Assembly: GCA_028707415.1 (NCBI GenBank)
Contig: JAQWBC010000071.1
Coordinates: 1-5,945, forward strand
DNA length: 5,945 bases
Direction: 5' to 3'
DNA from: Candidatus Izemoplasmatales bacterium
Lineage (GTDB): Bacteria > Bacillota_I > Bacilli_A > Izemoplasmatales > Hujiaoplasmataceae
The notes under the pieces are model-generated. The model made no database searches, was not told where the DNA came from, and saw only the letters and a list, made by a program, of their open reading frames with translations. The position numbers and the translations under genes were made by a program. Numbering within the stretch: the first letter of the stretch is position 1; every line of letters starts with the position of its first letter. Of the stretch, positions 1 to 5,945 are shown piece after piece.

Positions 1-1280
1 TGATTACCAATAGTTCGATAGGCTCGTTCTGTATCATGGCTTCCAATCAAATTGATTAAATAGTTGTGAACGGGCGTTTTGTAAAGCATTTTAATCCCAG
101 CTATTTTTGCAAAGAAGGTGGATGAGTCGATTCGATTTGCTACGAAATCCAATAACCATTTGCGATACTTATAGTTTGTCACGGTATCAAGCTGATTGCC
201 TAATGTCCACCTCCCCGCATAACTCCAGATTTCCCCGATAATTAAAAGATCGGGATTAAAAGCTTTTAATTTGTCATGAAATCGACACCAGAATGCAGAA
301 GACACTTCGTCAGCGACATCAAGGCGCCAACCATCAATTCCTAATTCTTTCGTCCAATATAAAGCCGATTCCGACAAGTACTCAATGACTTCTGGGTTAG
401 CGGTATTAAATCTAGGCATCTCCGGAACGAGATTGGCAAAATTATTGTAATTGCCTTTTTCGATGCTTACGGGAAAACTATATGGTTCAAACCAATTACA
501 GTATCGTGACTTTTGTTGATGCGTAAGTAAATCTTGAAACAACGGATTCTGGTATGAGCAATGATTGAACACTCCATCCAAAATGATTCTCATTCCCGCG
601 TCATGGGCGTAATTCACAAGTTTCTTTAAGCCGGTGCTTCCCCCATATATGGCTTCAATTTCATAATAGTCAGAAATATCGTATTTATGATAAGAAGGAG
701 ATTTAAACACGGGTGACAGATAAATCACTTTGGCACCGTAACTTTTTATATAATCCAGTTTTTGAATAATCCCCTCAAAATCCCCGCCATAATAAGTGTT
801 GCGGTCAGGTGACTCCGAAACCGATTTGACATTCGCAGGATTATTAGCAGAATTCCCATCAAGAAAGCGATCAACTAATAATTGATAAATGATTTCTCCT
901 TCCGCCCATTTTGGTAGTGAAAGCTGATCATCTGGATTAATCATTGGATAATAAAAGCAATTGGTTTCCGTTGGAATATCGATATATCCATCAGCGGTAA
1001 AGTTGAGTATTTGGGTTTTGATAGTAAGTCGAAAATAATATTTAAAATGTTTTTCCGAAACCCGAATCGAAGTTTCGAATAAATCGGTTTCTTCATCACT
1101 TAGGATCATATCCATTTTTTTTATATCAAATGCTTCAGTGTGATCATAAAGATTTTTATATAAAATATCCACATGAACAATATCACCCTTTTTTGCTTTC
1201 AGGCGAATGTTTAATGTGTCTTCAGAAACAGGGTAAGCAAAAACATTTTCTGGAATATGAACAATCGCTGCTTTTTCCAT
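1..1280 (-). CDS. GH13 alpha-glucan hydrolase, neopullulanase/cyclomaltodextrinase-like (3' end cut off)
   Basis: This is a partial gene: 426 codons read without a stop from ATG at 1280 to the left edge. Residues 1 to about 125 form an N-terminal beta-rich domain such as precedes the barrel in cyclomaltodextrinases and maltogenic amylases. The barrel starts around residue 130 with a YQLLVDRF strand. All GH13 signatures are visible: DGVFNH at 235-240, the MPRFN variant of the MPKLN motif of the neopullulanase subfamily at 288-292, GWRLDVADE with nucleophile Asp321, GEIW with acid/base Glu350, and GSHDTER with His415-Asp416. The catalytic triad is therefore complete. No signal peptide is seen, so the enzyme should act in the cytoplasm on imported maltodextrins, cyclodextrins or pullulan fragments. 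Family members are about 560-600 residues, so roughly 150 residues (end of the barrel and domain C) lie outside. It follows malG by 14 nt. GH13 is certain; the exact specificity is not. Confidence 0.93.
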   Translation of the reverse strand, partial: MEKAAIVHIPENVFAYPVSEDTLNIRLKAKKGDIVHVDILYKNLYDHTEAFDIKKMDMILSDEETDLFETSIRVSEKHFKYYFRLTIKTQILNFTADGYIDIPTETNCFYYPMINPDDQLSLPKWAEGEIIYQLLVDRFLDGNSANNPANVKSVSESPDRNTYYGGDFEGIIQKLDYIKSYGAKVIYLSPVFKSPSYHKYDISDYYEIEAIYGGSTGLKKLVNYAHDAGMRIILDGVFNHCSYQNPLFQDLLTHQQKSRYCNWFEPYSFPVSIEKGNYNNFANLVPEMPRFNTANPEVIEYLSESALYWTKELGIDGWRLDVADEVSSAFWCRFHDKLKAFNPDLLIIGEIWSYAGRWTLGNQLDTVTNYKYRKWLLDFVANRIDSSTFFAKIAGIKMLYKTPVHNYLINLIGSHDTERAYRTIGN

Positions 1281-1289
1281 GAAGAGATG

Positions 1290-1296
1290 CTCCTTT
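1290..1296 (-). promoter_or_regulatory. Ribosome binding site for the GH13 gene
   Basis: AAAGGAG reads on the minus strand 9 nt before the ATG at 1280 and overlaps the TAA stop of the upstream malG-like gene (1295-1297). It fixes the GH13 start and points to co-translation in one transcript. Confidence 0.8.
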
Positions 1297-2143
1297 ACAT
1301 TTTTACCGAGCCTTCGGTAAGACCACCGATAAAATACTTCTGCATTGAATAAAACAAGACAATCATTGGAATCGAGCCGAGAACCGATGCCGCACAATAT
1401 AGGCTCCAATTGGTTCCATATTGACCAACAATCATGCTTTGAAGACCAACTGCAAGTGGCATACCATCCAATCCTTGAGTCATGATTGTCGAGGCGATTG
1501 CATACTCATTATATGCAATGACGAAACTCTGAATTGCAACGACTGCTAACATTGGCTTTGCCAGAGGCAATATAATCTTTACAAGCGTCTGAAATTTTGT
1601 CGCCCCGTCCACCATTGCTGCTTCATCAAGTTCATAGGGGATTGTATCAAAATAGCCTTTGGCAAGTAGTACCAGTCCCGCAGAAGAAACGGTAGCATTG
1701 ATGATAATTAATCCTTTAAGATCATTAAGTAACCCAAGCATAACAAATATTCGGAAGATAGAAACCATGGATAGCATCAATGGGAATATTTGAACTAACA
1801 AAATAAAATTAAATAATTTCCGTTTTCCGAGAAACCGTAATCGCGAAAAAACGTAAACTGATACACTTACAAAAAGAACACTTAAAACCATGGTTATTAA
1901 ACTGATAATGATTGAATTTTTTATCCAATCGACAAAATTAGTCTCCGTAAATAAACGAGCGAAGTTGTCGAAGGAATATTCTGTGGGAATCGTCGTAGCA
2001 GTTCCGACAACATCTTTGCCAAAAGCCATCAAAATAATATATGCAAAGGGAATTAATGTGATGACGACAAGCGATAATAACAGACAATGAATTAAAACTT
2101 GGATTGCCCGATCTTTTCGCGAACTCTTCCGAATCGTTTTCAT
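1295..2143 (-). CDS. malG: MalG-like ABC sugar transporter permease
   Basis: This 282-residue membrane protein is the second permease subunit of a CUT1-type carbohydrate importer. It has about six hydrophobic segments, near residues 16-41, 75-98, 109-132, 141-163, 195-212 and 250-273. The cytoplasmic EAA loop that contacts the ATPase is intact: EAAMVDGA from residue 174, with the closing ILP at 191-193. The C-terminus, GGLTEGSVKM, closely resembles the ending of E. coli MalG (recalled as GGLTAGGVKG), which argues for the maltose/maltodextrin branch. Length is normal for the family. It begins 3 nt after the stop of the MalE-MalF fusion, its expected partner, and is followed 14 nt later by the GH13 enzyme. 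The start is supported by GGAGG at 2152-2156. Family assignment is firm. The substrate is inferred from resemblance and from the GH13 neighbour, and related oligosaccharides remain possible. Confidence 0.93.
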   Translation of the reverse strand: MKTIRKSSRKDRAIQVLIHCLLLSLVVITLIPFAYIILMAFGKDVVGTATTIPTEYSFDNFARLFTETNFVDWIKNSIIISLITMVLSVLFVSVSVYVFSRLRFLGKRKLFNFILLVQIFPLMLSMVSIFRIFVMLGLLNDLKGLIIINATVSSAGLVLLAKGYFDTIPYELDEAAMVDGATKFQTLVKIILPLAKPMLAVVAIQSFVIAYNEYAIASTIMTQGLDGMPLAVGLQSMIVGQYGTNWSLYCAASVLGSIPMIVLFYSMQKYFIGGLTEGSVKM

Positions 2144-2146
2144 AGT

Positions 2147-4477
2147 TTAATCCTCCGATACCTTTCTACCGATTCGCATCGCAATTAAAGAGAAGAGAGC
2201 CACGAACACAAAGATGATGACTGAGTAGGCAGCCGCAACAGCATATCGGTTGGTATTAAAGGCTGTATTGAAAACATAGGTAATCAGCAAATCAGTGGCG
2301 CCCGGAGCACCAATCACATCTGATGCTGGTCCGCCTTGTGTTAAAATATACACACCGAATTGATTGAATTGCATAATAAAGGACATTATCAAAGTTGGGA
2401 TTAAAGCTCGGAATACCAAAGGAAGCGTAATCGTAAAAAAGATATGAATTGCACTTGCCCCGTCGACTTTGGCGGCTTCGAAATAATCTTTTGGAATTGC
2501 CTTTAAATGCCCAGTGGCAATAACCATGAAATATGGGAACGAAAACCAGACCATTACCATAATCGTCGAAATCTTGGCAATAAATGGATCTGAGAGCCAA
2601 GGGATGTTGGGAATACCAATCAAACCGAGGATTTGATTGATTAAACCGTTATCAGTCTCTAAAAGTCCTTGCCACATCAAAAGCGTAATGACAGTGGGAA
2701 TAACCCAAGGAAGAATGAAGATTATTCGGTATATTTTTGCAACGTGAAAATTAACCTTGTTTAACACCGAAGCCAAAACAGTTCCCAATACAAACGAAAT
2801 AATAACGACACAAGCCGCAAAAACAACCGTCCAAACCGTCATTGAAGCTAATCCGTCAATTCCAGCCACAAAGATGTCCTTATAATTTGCAAATCCAATC
2901 AGACCATAATCACGGAGGTTAATGCCGGAATAATCAGTGAGAGACAAGTAGATATTATGAATAATCGGATAAACATAGAAAACGATCAATAGAATTAGCA
3001 AAGGAACCATTAAAAGCCAAGCAATAAAAGTTTCCTTCCAAGATATCCGTTCATAATGGGTTTTCTTTTTTTTGATTACGAATTTTTTGATAATTAAGTA
3101 AGCCGCAATTCCAACAATTAGGGCAACTATGACAACAGCCCATATCCAAGAAGGAATGTCAATTCGTTCTGCTTGATAGTTCATTAAAGCTACGTCCGAA
3201 CGAATTGCTTCGACTAGTTCCGAAAGTTTTGCTTGTACATCAACTTCTTGATCATCCGAAGTTCCGAAAAAAATTGATTGAAATACAGTTGTTGTATAAT
3301 TGTACCAAATGGTGCCTTCAGGAATATTAGGGAATGGTTCACATTCACTATTAAGACCACTTAATGAAGCTAATATATCATCAGATTGAATGTATTCGCT
3401 TGCGATGACTGCGTAATTTGCTGGATTTCTCGTTCCGATTTTTTCAGCGTTATTATTTCCGCCTTCAATTAATAATTGTTGATTATCATCCCGAAGAATA
3501 TATTCGAGAAATTGAAGCGTTTCGGCGAGATTGTCAGTGAATTTGTTAACAACAAATCCTTGAACAGTCGTGAGCGCTAACGATGTTGTATTATCGGTTT
3601 GGTCAGGAAGTGAAGCAATTCCATAATTTAAATTTTTTTGTTTGAAGACGCTTGCATACCACAATCCATATATCATCATCGCGACTTTGCCGTTAGCAAA
3701 CCGGGATACGATTTCACTCTCACCTTGAATTTTATTTGTCAAAACTAAATTTTTAGCCTTAAGCTCCTTGACTTTGGTAACATAATTAACCATGCCCTCG
3801 TTATCAAGGCCGATATCGTAAGGGTTATAATCACCGTTTGAAAATTGTCCGTAATAATAACCGCCAAACTCTTTGATAATTGGGTAGTTAAACCACATAT
3901 CACGGGAATTCATCAATATTCCCCACTGGATTACTTCACCTTCATCATTGCTGATAGTTAAAGCCTCGCCGGTAGTAAAATACTCTTCCCATGTTGTTGG
4001 TAAATCATCTTCACTAATTAAATCTTTGTTATATAAAAGACCATAGGTGTCAATTGAATAACCTACGCCATAGATATTACCATTATACGAAAAAGCATCA
4101 AAAGCAACTTCAGAGAACCGGCTCGTTATGTCTTCATCGATAAAAGCGGTTAACGACTCTAGATACCCAGAAGCAATCAGACCGCCAATATCGGGAGCTT
4201 GCATAAAGACAATATCCGGTCGATCGTCTAATTCAGCATTGTTTACTAAATCGTTAGCAGCATTAAATACATTGATTCTCGGAACAACTTCCACGGCAAT
4301 CCCGGTCTCATTTGTGAATTGATTGGCAATCGCAATCATTGCATCATTTTCTTGGGAGTATTGCGAAAACCAAACGTGGACGACGCTATCACTAGCAGCT
4401 TCCACTTTAATCGGTGTTATTGAAAAAACGGTAAAACCAAATAAAATTACCAACAAACAAAGTAACGCTTTTTTCAT
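2147..4477 (-). CDS. Fused MalE-like sugar-binding protein and MalF-like permease
   Basis: This is a 776-residue fusion of two normally separate ABC importer subunits. Residues 1-27 form a signal peptide ending in V-E-A before A-S-D; no lipobox cysteine is seen. Residues about 30-430 are a family-1 extracellular binding domain, with DIVFMQAPDIGG near 88-99, YSIDTYGLLYNKDL near 140-153, PTTWEE near 160-165 and a GKVAMMIYG segment near 263-271. An extra membrane helix (about 444-463) ends in a KK-rich stretch (464-472), which places the binding domain outside and the next segment inside. Residues about 481-776 are a six-helix permease. It carries EAAKVDGA from 667, closing with LP at 685-686, and a TQGGP...GATDLLITY segment resembling E. 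coli MalF. The start at 4477 is preferred over an ATG 18 nt upstream because GAGGGG lies 5 nt before it and the signal peptide begins cleanly with MKKALL. It most likely imports maltodextrins. The ATPase is not in the window. Confidence 0.93.
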   Translation of the reverse strand: MKKALLCLLVILFGFTVFSITPIKVEAASDSVVHVWFSQYSQENDAMIAIANQFTNETGIAVEVVPRINVFNAANDLVNNAELDDRPDIVFMQAPDIGGLIASGYLESLTAFIDEDITSRFSEVAFDAFSYNGNIYGVGYSIDTYGLLYNKDLISEDDLPTTWEEYFTTGEALTISNDEGEVIQWGILMNSRDMWFNYPIIKEFGGYYYGQFSNGDYNPYDIGLDNEGMVNYVTKVKELKAKNLVLTNKIQGESEIVSRFANGKVAMMIYGLWYASVFKQKNLNYGIASLPDQTDNTTSLALTTVQGFVVNKFTDNLAETLQFLEYILRDDNQQLLIEGGNNNAEKIGTRNPANYAVIASEYIQSDDILASLSGLNSECEPFPNIPEGTIWYNYTTTVFQSIFFGTSDDQEVDVQAKLSELVEAIRSDVALMNYQAERIDIPSWIWAVVIVALIVGIAAYLIIKKFVIKKKKTHYERISWKETFIAWLLMVPLLILLIVFYVYPIIHNIYLSLTDYSGINLRDYGLIGFANYKDIFVAGIDGLASMTVWTVVFAACVVIISFVLGTVLASVLNKVNFHVAKIYRIIFILPWVIPTVITLLMWQGLLETDNGLINQILGLIGIPNIPWLSDPFIAKISTIMVMVWFSFPYFMVIATGHLKAIPKDYFEAAKVDGASAIHIFFTITLPLVFRALIPTLIMSFIMQFNQFGVYILTQGGPASDVIGAPGATDLLITYVFNTAFNTNRYAVAAAYSVIIFVFVALFSLIAMRIGRKVSED
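2152..2156 (-). promoter_or_regulatory. Ribosome binding site for the malG-like gene
   Basis: GGAGG on the minus strand lies 8 nt before the ATG at 2143, inside the last codons of the upstream fusion gene. The two permease subunits are thus probably translated in a coupled manner. Confidence 0.8.
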
Positions 4478-4482
4478 GTCGT

Positions 4483-4488
4483 CCCCTC
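4483..4488 (-). promoter_or_regulatory. Ribosome binding site that decides the start of the MalE-MalF fusion
   Basis: GAGGGG on the minus strand sits 5 nt before the ATG at 4477. The alternative ATG at 4495 lies upstream of this site and has only a weak CGAAG in front. Choosing 4477 also removes six residues (MKRGDD), two of them acidic, that would be odd at the front of a signal peptide. Confidence 0.75.
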
Positions 4489-4504
4489 GTTTCATCTTCG
4501 GCTT

Positions 4505-5581
4505 TTATTTATCTAGACGTTCAAAAAGGGTGGTATATTTGATTCCTTCTTCAATCGATTTGACTGGTAAACAGATAGAAAAATTTCCTTTTTTCATTTC
4601 GGAATAATGCTGTTCAATTTCCGCAAAAGTGTCACAATCGATTGCCACAGCTACTCCATTAGCATCCTTAACCAACTGCTCAATATGGTCAATCGGTCGT
4701 GGCTGGTTGGGGTCTGTTGCCAACCATAGATGCGCAACGTTATGGAGGCTGCATATTTCCTTAACAAGATACATGGCTCGTGAATGACAATGCATATACC
4801 CAACACCAAAATGATCAATTACTTTTTGAGTATGTGGAGCACAGAACTCGTTATATGCCGCACCTGAAATCATGCAAGCGATATCTTCGCTCATGTTGAT
4901 TTTGCCTTCTGTATACCAAGTGCCATACTTAGTATTTTTATTATATTTACGATTAAGAGCATAAATATCCTCGGCAAACTTGATGGTTGCCTCGGCACAA
5001 TAATCAAGTAATTCGTGAACTTTTTCGGGTTCATCATAAAAATCGTAATAAATGCTTTCACCCCGCAAAGCGTGGGCTAAATCGAGTGGAGAAAAAAAAC
5101 CACGCATAAAGGGAATTCCCGTTCCTTGTGTTTTTCTTAGCAAAATATCGGAAATCTCCATAAATTTCCGGTACCATTTGGATGTTCCCAAAGGAGGAAG
5201 ATTTCGGAAATCATCAATTTGTTTTAAGCAAGGCGTTGACCAGCTAGTATCCTTACGGAATATTATTTCCCCTGTAATGAAAGCTGAGTAATCACCAATA
5301 CCGAGAATCGGCGCAATTGCCGGGAAAAAATTATCATTAATTGCCTTCCTGGCAGCAAACGATTTTTCTAAACCGGCAAGCAGATGCTCGGCATATTCAT
5401 CAAGATCAGTTTCATAGTTATACTTTGTCAAGTCAAATTCGTTATAGATGGCGATATCTGATGGCGGTAAAGCCCGAAAAGATACATTTCCGCCCAACCC
5501 GGCGACTGCATCATCATACATTTTTTTTGATTTCGAAATTGTTAATTCGAGATTGTCTTTATATGCTTCGATTTTTTTCAT
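4505..5581 (-). CDS. Uroporphyrinogen-decarboxylase-superfamily protein, methyltransferase-like
   Basis: This is a 358-residue cytoplasmic protein of the UroD fold. The superfamily includes heme-pathway HemE and the corrinoid-dependent methyltransferases MtaA, MtbA and CmuA. The family segment GFFSPLDLAHALRGES is at 161-176, and the C-terminal GNFSICLPVKSIEEG is at 332-346. A probable metal or active site is His264-Cys265-His266 (in GYMHCHSRA), with Cys337 further on. The MtaA-type zinc motif is H-x-C plus a distal Cys. Here the spacing is H-C-H, so either H-x-H plus Cys337 or a variant site is used. HemE is unlikely: no other heme gene is nearby and the gene follows a corrinoid-domain gene by 8 nt. 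That pairing suggests methyl transfer to or from a corrinoid protein, but the substrate is unknown. ATG at 5581 has only a weak TAGG site 7 nt upstream, inside the stop of the preceding gene. The MalE-MalF fusion starts 27 nt downstream. Confidence 0.85.
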   Translation of the reverse strand: MKKIEAYKDNLELTISKSKKMYDDAVAGLGGNVSFRALPPSDIAIYNEFDLTKYNYETDLDEYAEHLLAGLEKSFAARKAINDNFFPAIAPILGIGDYSAFITGEIIFRKDTSWSTPCLKQIDDFRNLPPLGTSKWYRKFMEISDILLRKTQGTGIPFMRGFFSPLDLAHALRGESIYYDFYDEPEKVHELLDYCAEATIKFAEDIYALNRKYNKNTKYGTWYTEGKINMSEDIACMISGAAYNEFCAPHTQKVIDHFGVGYMHCHSRAMYLVKEICSLHNVAHLWLATDPNQPRPIDHIEQLVKDANGVAVAIDCDTFAEIEQHYSEMKKGNFSICLPVKSIEEGIKYTTLFERLDK

Positions 5582-5589
5582 AATAATAC

Positions 5590-5871
5590 CTAATTTCTAA
5601 GAAAAGCCAAAGCGGCTTCTGAAGCCGACGCTGCATCAGGTGAATATGCATCCGCGCCGATTTCATCGGCAAACCCTTGTGTAACAGGAGCGCCACCAAC
5701 CATGACTTTTACCTGATTTCGAAGCCCTGATTTAATTAAAGCATCAATGATTATTTTTTGGTTCATCATCGTTGTTGTTAACAAGGCTGACAAGCAAACA
5801 AGATTTGGATGATGAATTCTGACGGCTTCGACAATTGTTTCTGCTTCAACATCGACGCCAAGATCAATCAC
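5590..5871 (-). CDS. Corrinoid-binding domain protein, N-terminally truncated or frame-disrupted
   Basis: The readable product is 93 residues from a GTG at 5871. It matches the C-terminal half of the B12-binding domain of methyltransferase corrinoid proteins (MtaC/MtbC/MttC type). It begins at IDLGVDVEAETIV, then has LSALLTTTM at 27-35, VMVGGAPVT at 56-64 and IGADAYSPDA at 71-80. In full proteins the segment just before VIDLGVDV carries GDVHDIGKN, whose histidine ligates cobalt, preceded by a helical cap domain; full length is about 210 residues. That segment is not found here in any minus-strand frame up to the window edge, and the frame of this ORF meets TGA at 5892-5890. As written the product could not bind cobalamin in the usual His-on way. 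GGAG 7 nt before the GTG makes translation possible. The UroD-like gene 8 nt downstream is the natural partner. This could be a decayed gene, a single-base frameshift or an assembly-edge error. Confidence 0.7.
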   Translation of the reverse strand: MIDLGVDVEAETIVEAVRIHHPNLVCLSALLTTTMMNQKIIIDALIKSGLRNQVKVMVGGAPVTQGFADEIGADAYSPDAASASEAALAFLRN

Positions 5872-5945
5872 TTCAATACTCCGGAAGTTTCAAAAGCGGC
5901 GTGGATCGCCAAAGGCGACGTGTCCGCCAAAAATACCCAACTGTT
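5868..5945 (-). other. Disrupted upstream part of the corrinoid gene, or tail of another gene
   Basis: From 5945 a second minus-strand frame is open for 25 codons, ending ...AAFETSGVLK followed by TGA at 5870-5868. This stop overlaps the GTG at 5871 in a GTGA arrangement. If one G were added at AAGTG, the frame would run on as ...AFETSGVLKVIDLGVDV, which fits the corrinoid-protein pattern well. That suggests a one-base deletion. Further upstream, the expected GDVHDIGKN motif is still absent. Bases 5881-5945 are about 54% GC against roughly 40% elsewhere. Either reading (gene tail or frame-disrupted N-terminus) is tentative. Confidence 0.35.
5879..5882 (-). promoter_or_regulatory. Possible ribosome binding site for the truncated corrinoid ORF
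   Basis: GGAG on the minus strand lies 7 nt before the GTG at 5871. The spacing is good, but the motif is only four bases and may be chance if the gene really begins further upstream. Confidence 0.4.

Noticed and set aside
2292..2600. 102-residue open frame on the minus strand inside the fusion gene
   Set aside because: It lies in another frame of the MalF domain, whose conserved EAA loop and helices are clearly the coding frame; the alternative product shows no recognisable domain.
4478..4495. Longer start for the fusion protein at ATG 4495, adding MKRGDD
   Set aside because: The strong GAGGGG site lies between the two ATGs and serves the one at 4477; the added residues include two acidic ones in front of a signal peptide.
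4323..4607. Plus-strand open frames of 64-94 residues (1890-2090, 4128-4322, 4323-4607, 5052-5291, 5341-5583)
   Set aside because: All lie opposite well-supported genes, and their products show no domain or motif that I recognise.
5521..5528. Run of eight T (and eight A near 5092-5099) as possible phase-variable tracts in the UroD-like gene
   Set aside because: The runs encode ordinary lysine or phenylalanine codons in an AT-rich gene that is intact in frame; nothing else suggests phase variation.
5890..5892. TGA read as tryptophan (Mollicutes code 4), which would extend the corrinoid ORF upstream
   Set aside because: The tryptophans in the five genes are encoded by TGG and the genes read cleanly under the standard code. 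Reading through gives GDPRRFWNFRSIEVIDLG, which does not resemble the expected GDVHDIGKN region.
5907..5942. Plus-strand reading KGDVSAKNTQL, loosely like an inverted copy of the corrinoid GDVHDIGKN motif
   Set aside because: An inverted chimera should carry the motif exactly; here the key histidine and glycine are absent and the match is only a few residues, so chance is likelier.

Overview
The window holds five genes, all on the minus strand and closely packed. They look like one stretch of a single operon read from the right edge to the left edge, and at least the left-hand gene is cut by the window boundary. Base composition is moderately AT-rich (roughly 40% GC by eye). Tryptophan is encoded by TGG, and strong GGAGG-type ribosome binding sites precede most genes. 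A substrate-binding protein is tethered to the membrane without a lipobox. Together these suggest a low-GC, single-membrane anaerobe of the Bacillota/Mycoplasmatota type using the standard code. This placement is inference; there is no marker gene.

Layout in transcription order: (1) 5871-5590, the C-terminal half of a cobalamin (corrinoid)-binding domain, whose N-terminal half with the cobalt-binding histidine is missing or out of frame at the right edge; (2) 5581-4505, a uroporphyrinogen-decarboxylase-superfamily protein of the methyltransferase-like kind; (3) 4477-2147, a single polypeptide that joins a MalE-like sugar-binding protein to a MalF-like permease; (4) 2143-1295, a MalG-like permease; (5) 1280-1, the first 426 residues of an intracellular GH13 enzyme of the neopullulanase/cyclomaltodextrinase type.

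Genes 3-5 form an alpha-glucan module. The fused binding protein/permease and MalG should import maltodextrin-like oligosaccharides, and the GH13 enzyme should cut them in the cytoplasm. No ATPase subunit (MalK/MsmX type) is in the window, so it must lie beyond the edges or be shared from elsewhere. Genes 1-2 look like a corrinoid protein with its partner methyltransferase. Their place directly upstream, with gaps of 8 and 27 nt, raises the possibility that the operon handles a methylated substrate such as an O-methylated glycan or glycoside. That link is a hypothesis from context only.

The points most worth attention are the MalE-MalF fusion with its extra membrane anchor, the pairing of a corrinoid/UroD-like module with a sugar importer, the unusual His-Cys-His motif in the UroD-like protein, and the disrupted corrinoid gene in the last ~75 bases. 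There is no gene-free stretch over 300 bases. I saw no RNA gene, CRISPR array, insertion sequence, promoter or terminator.
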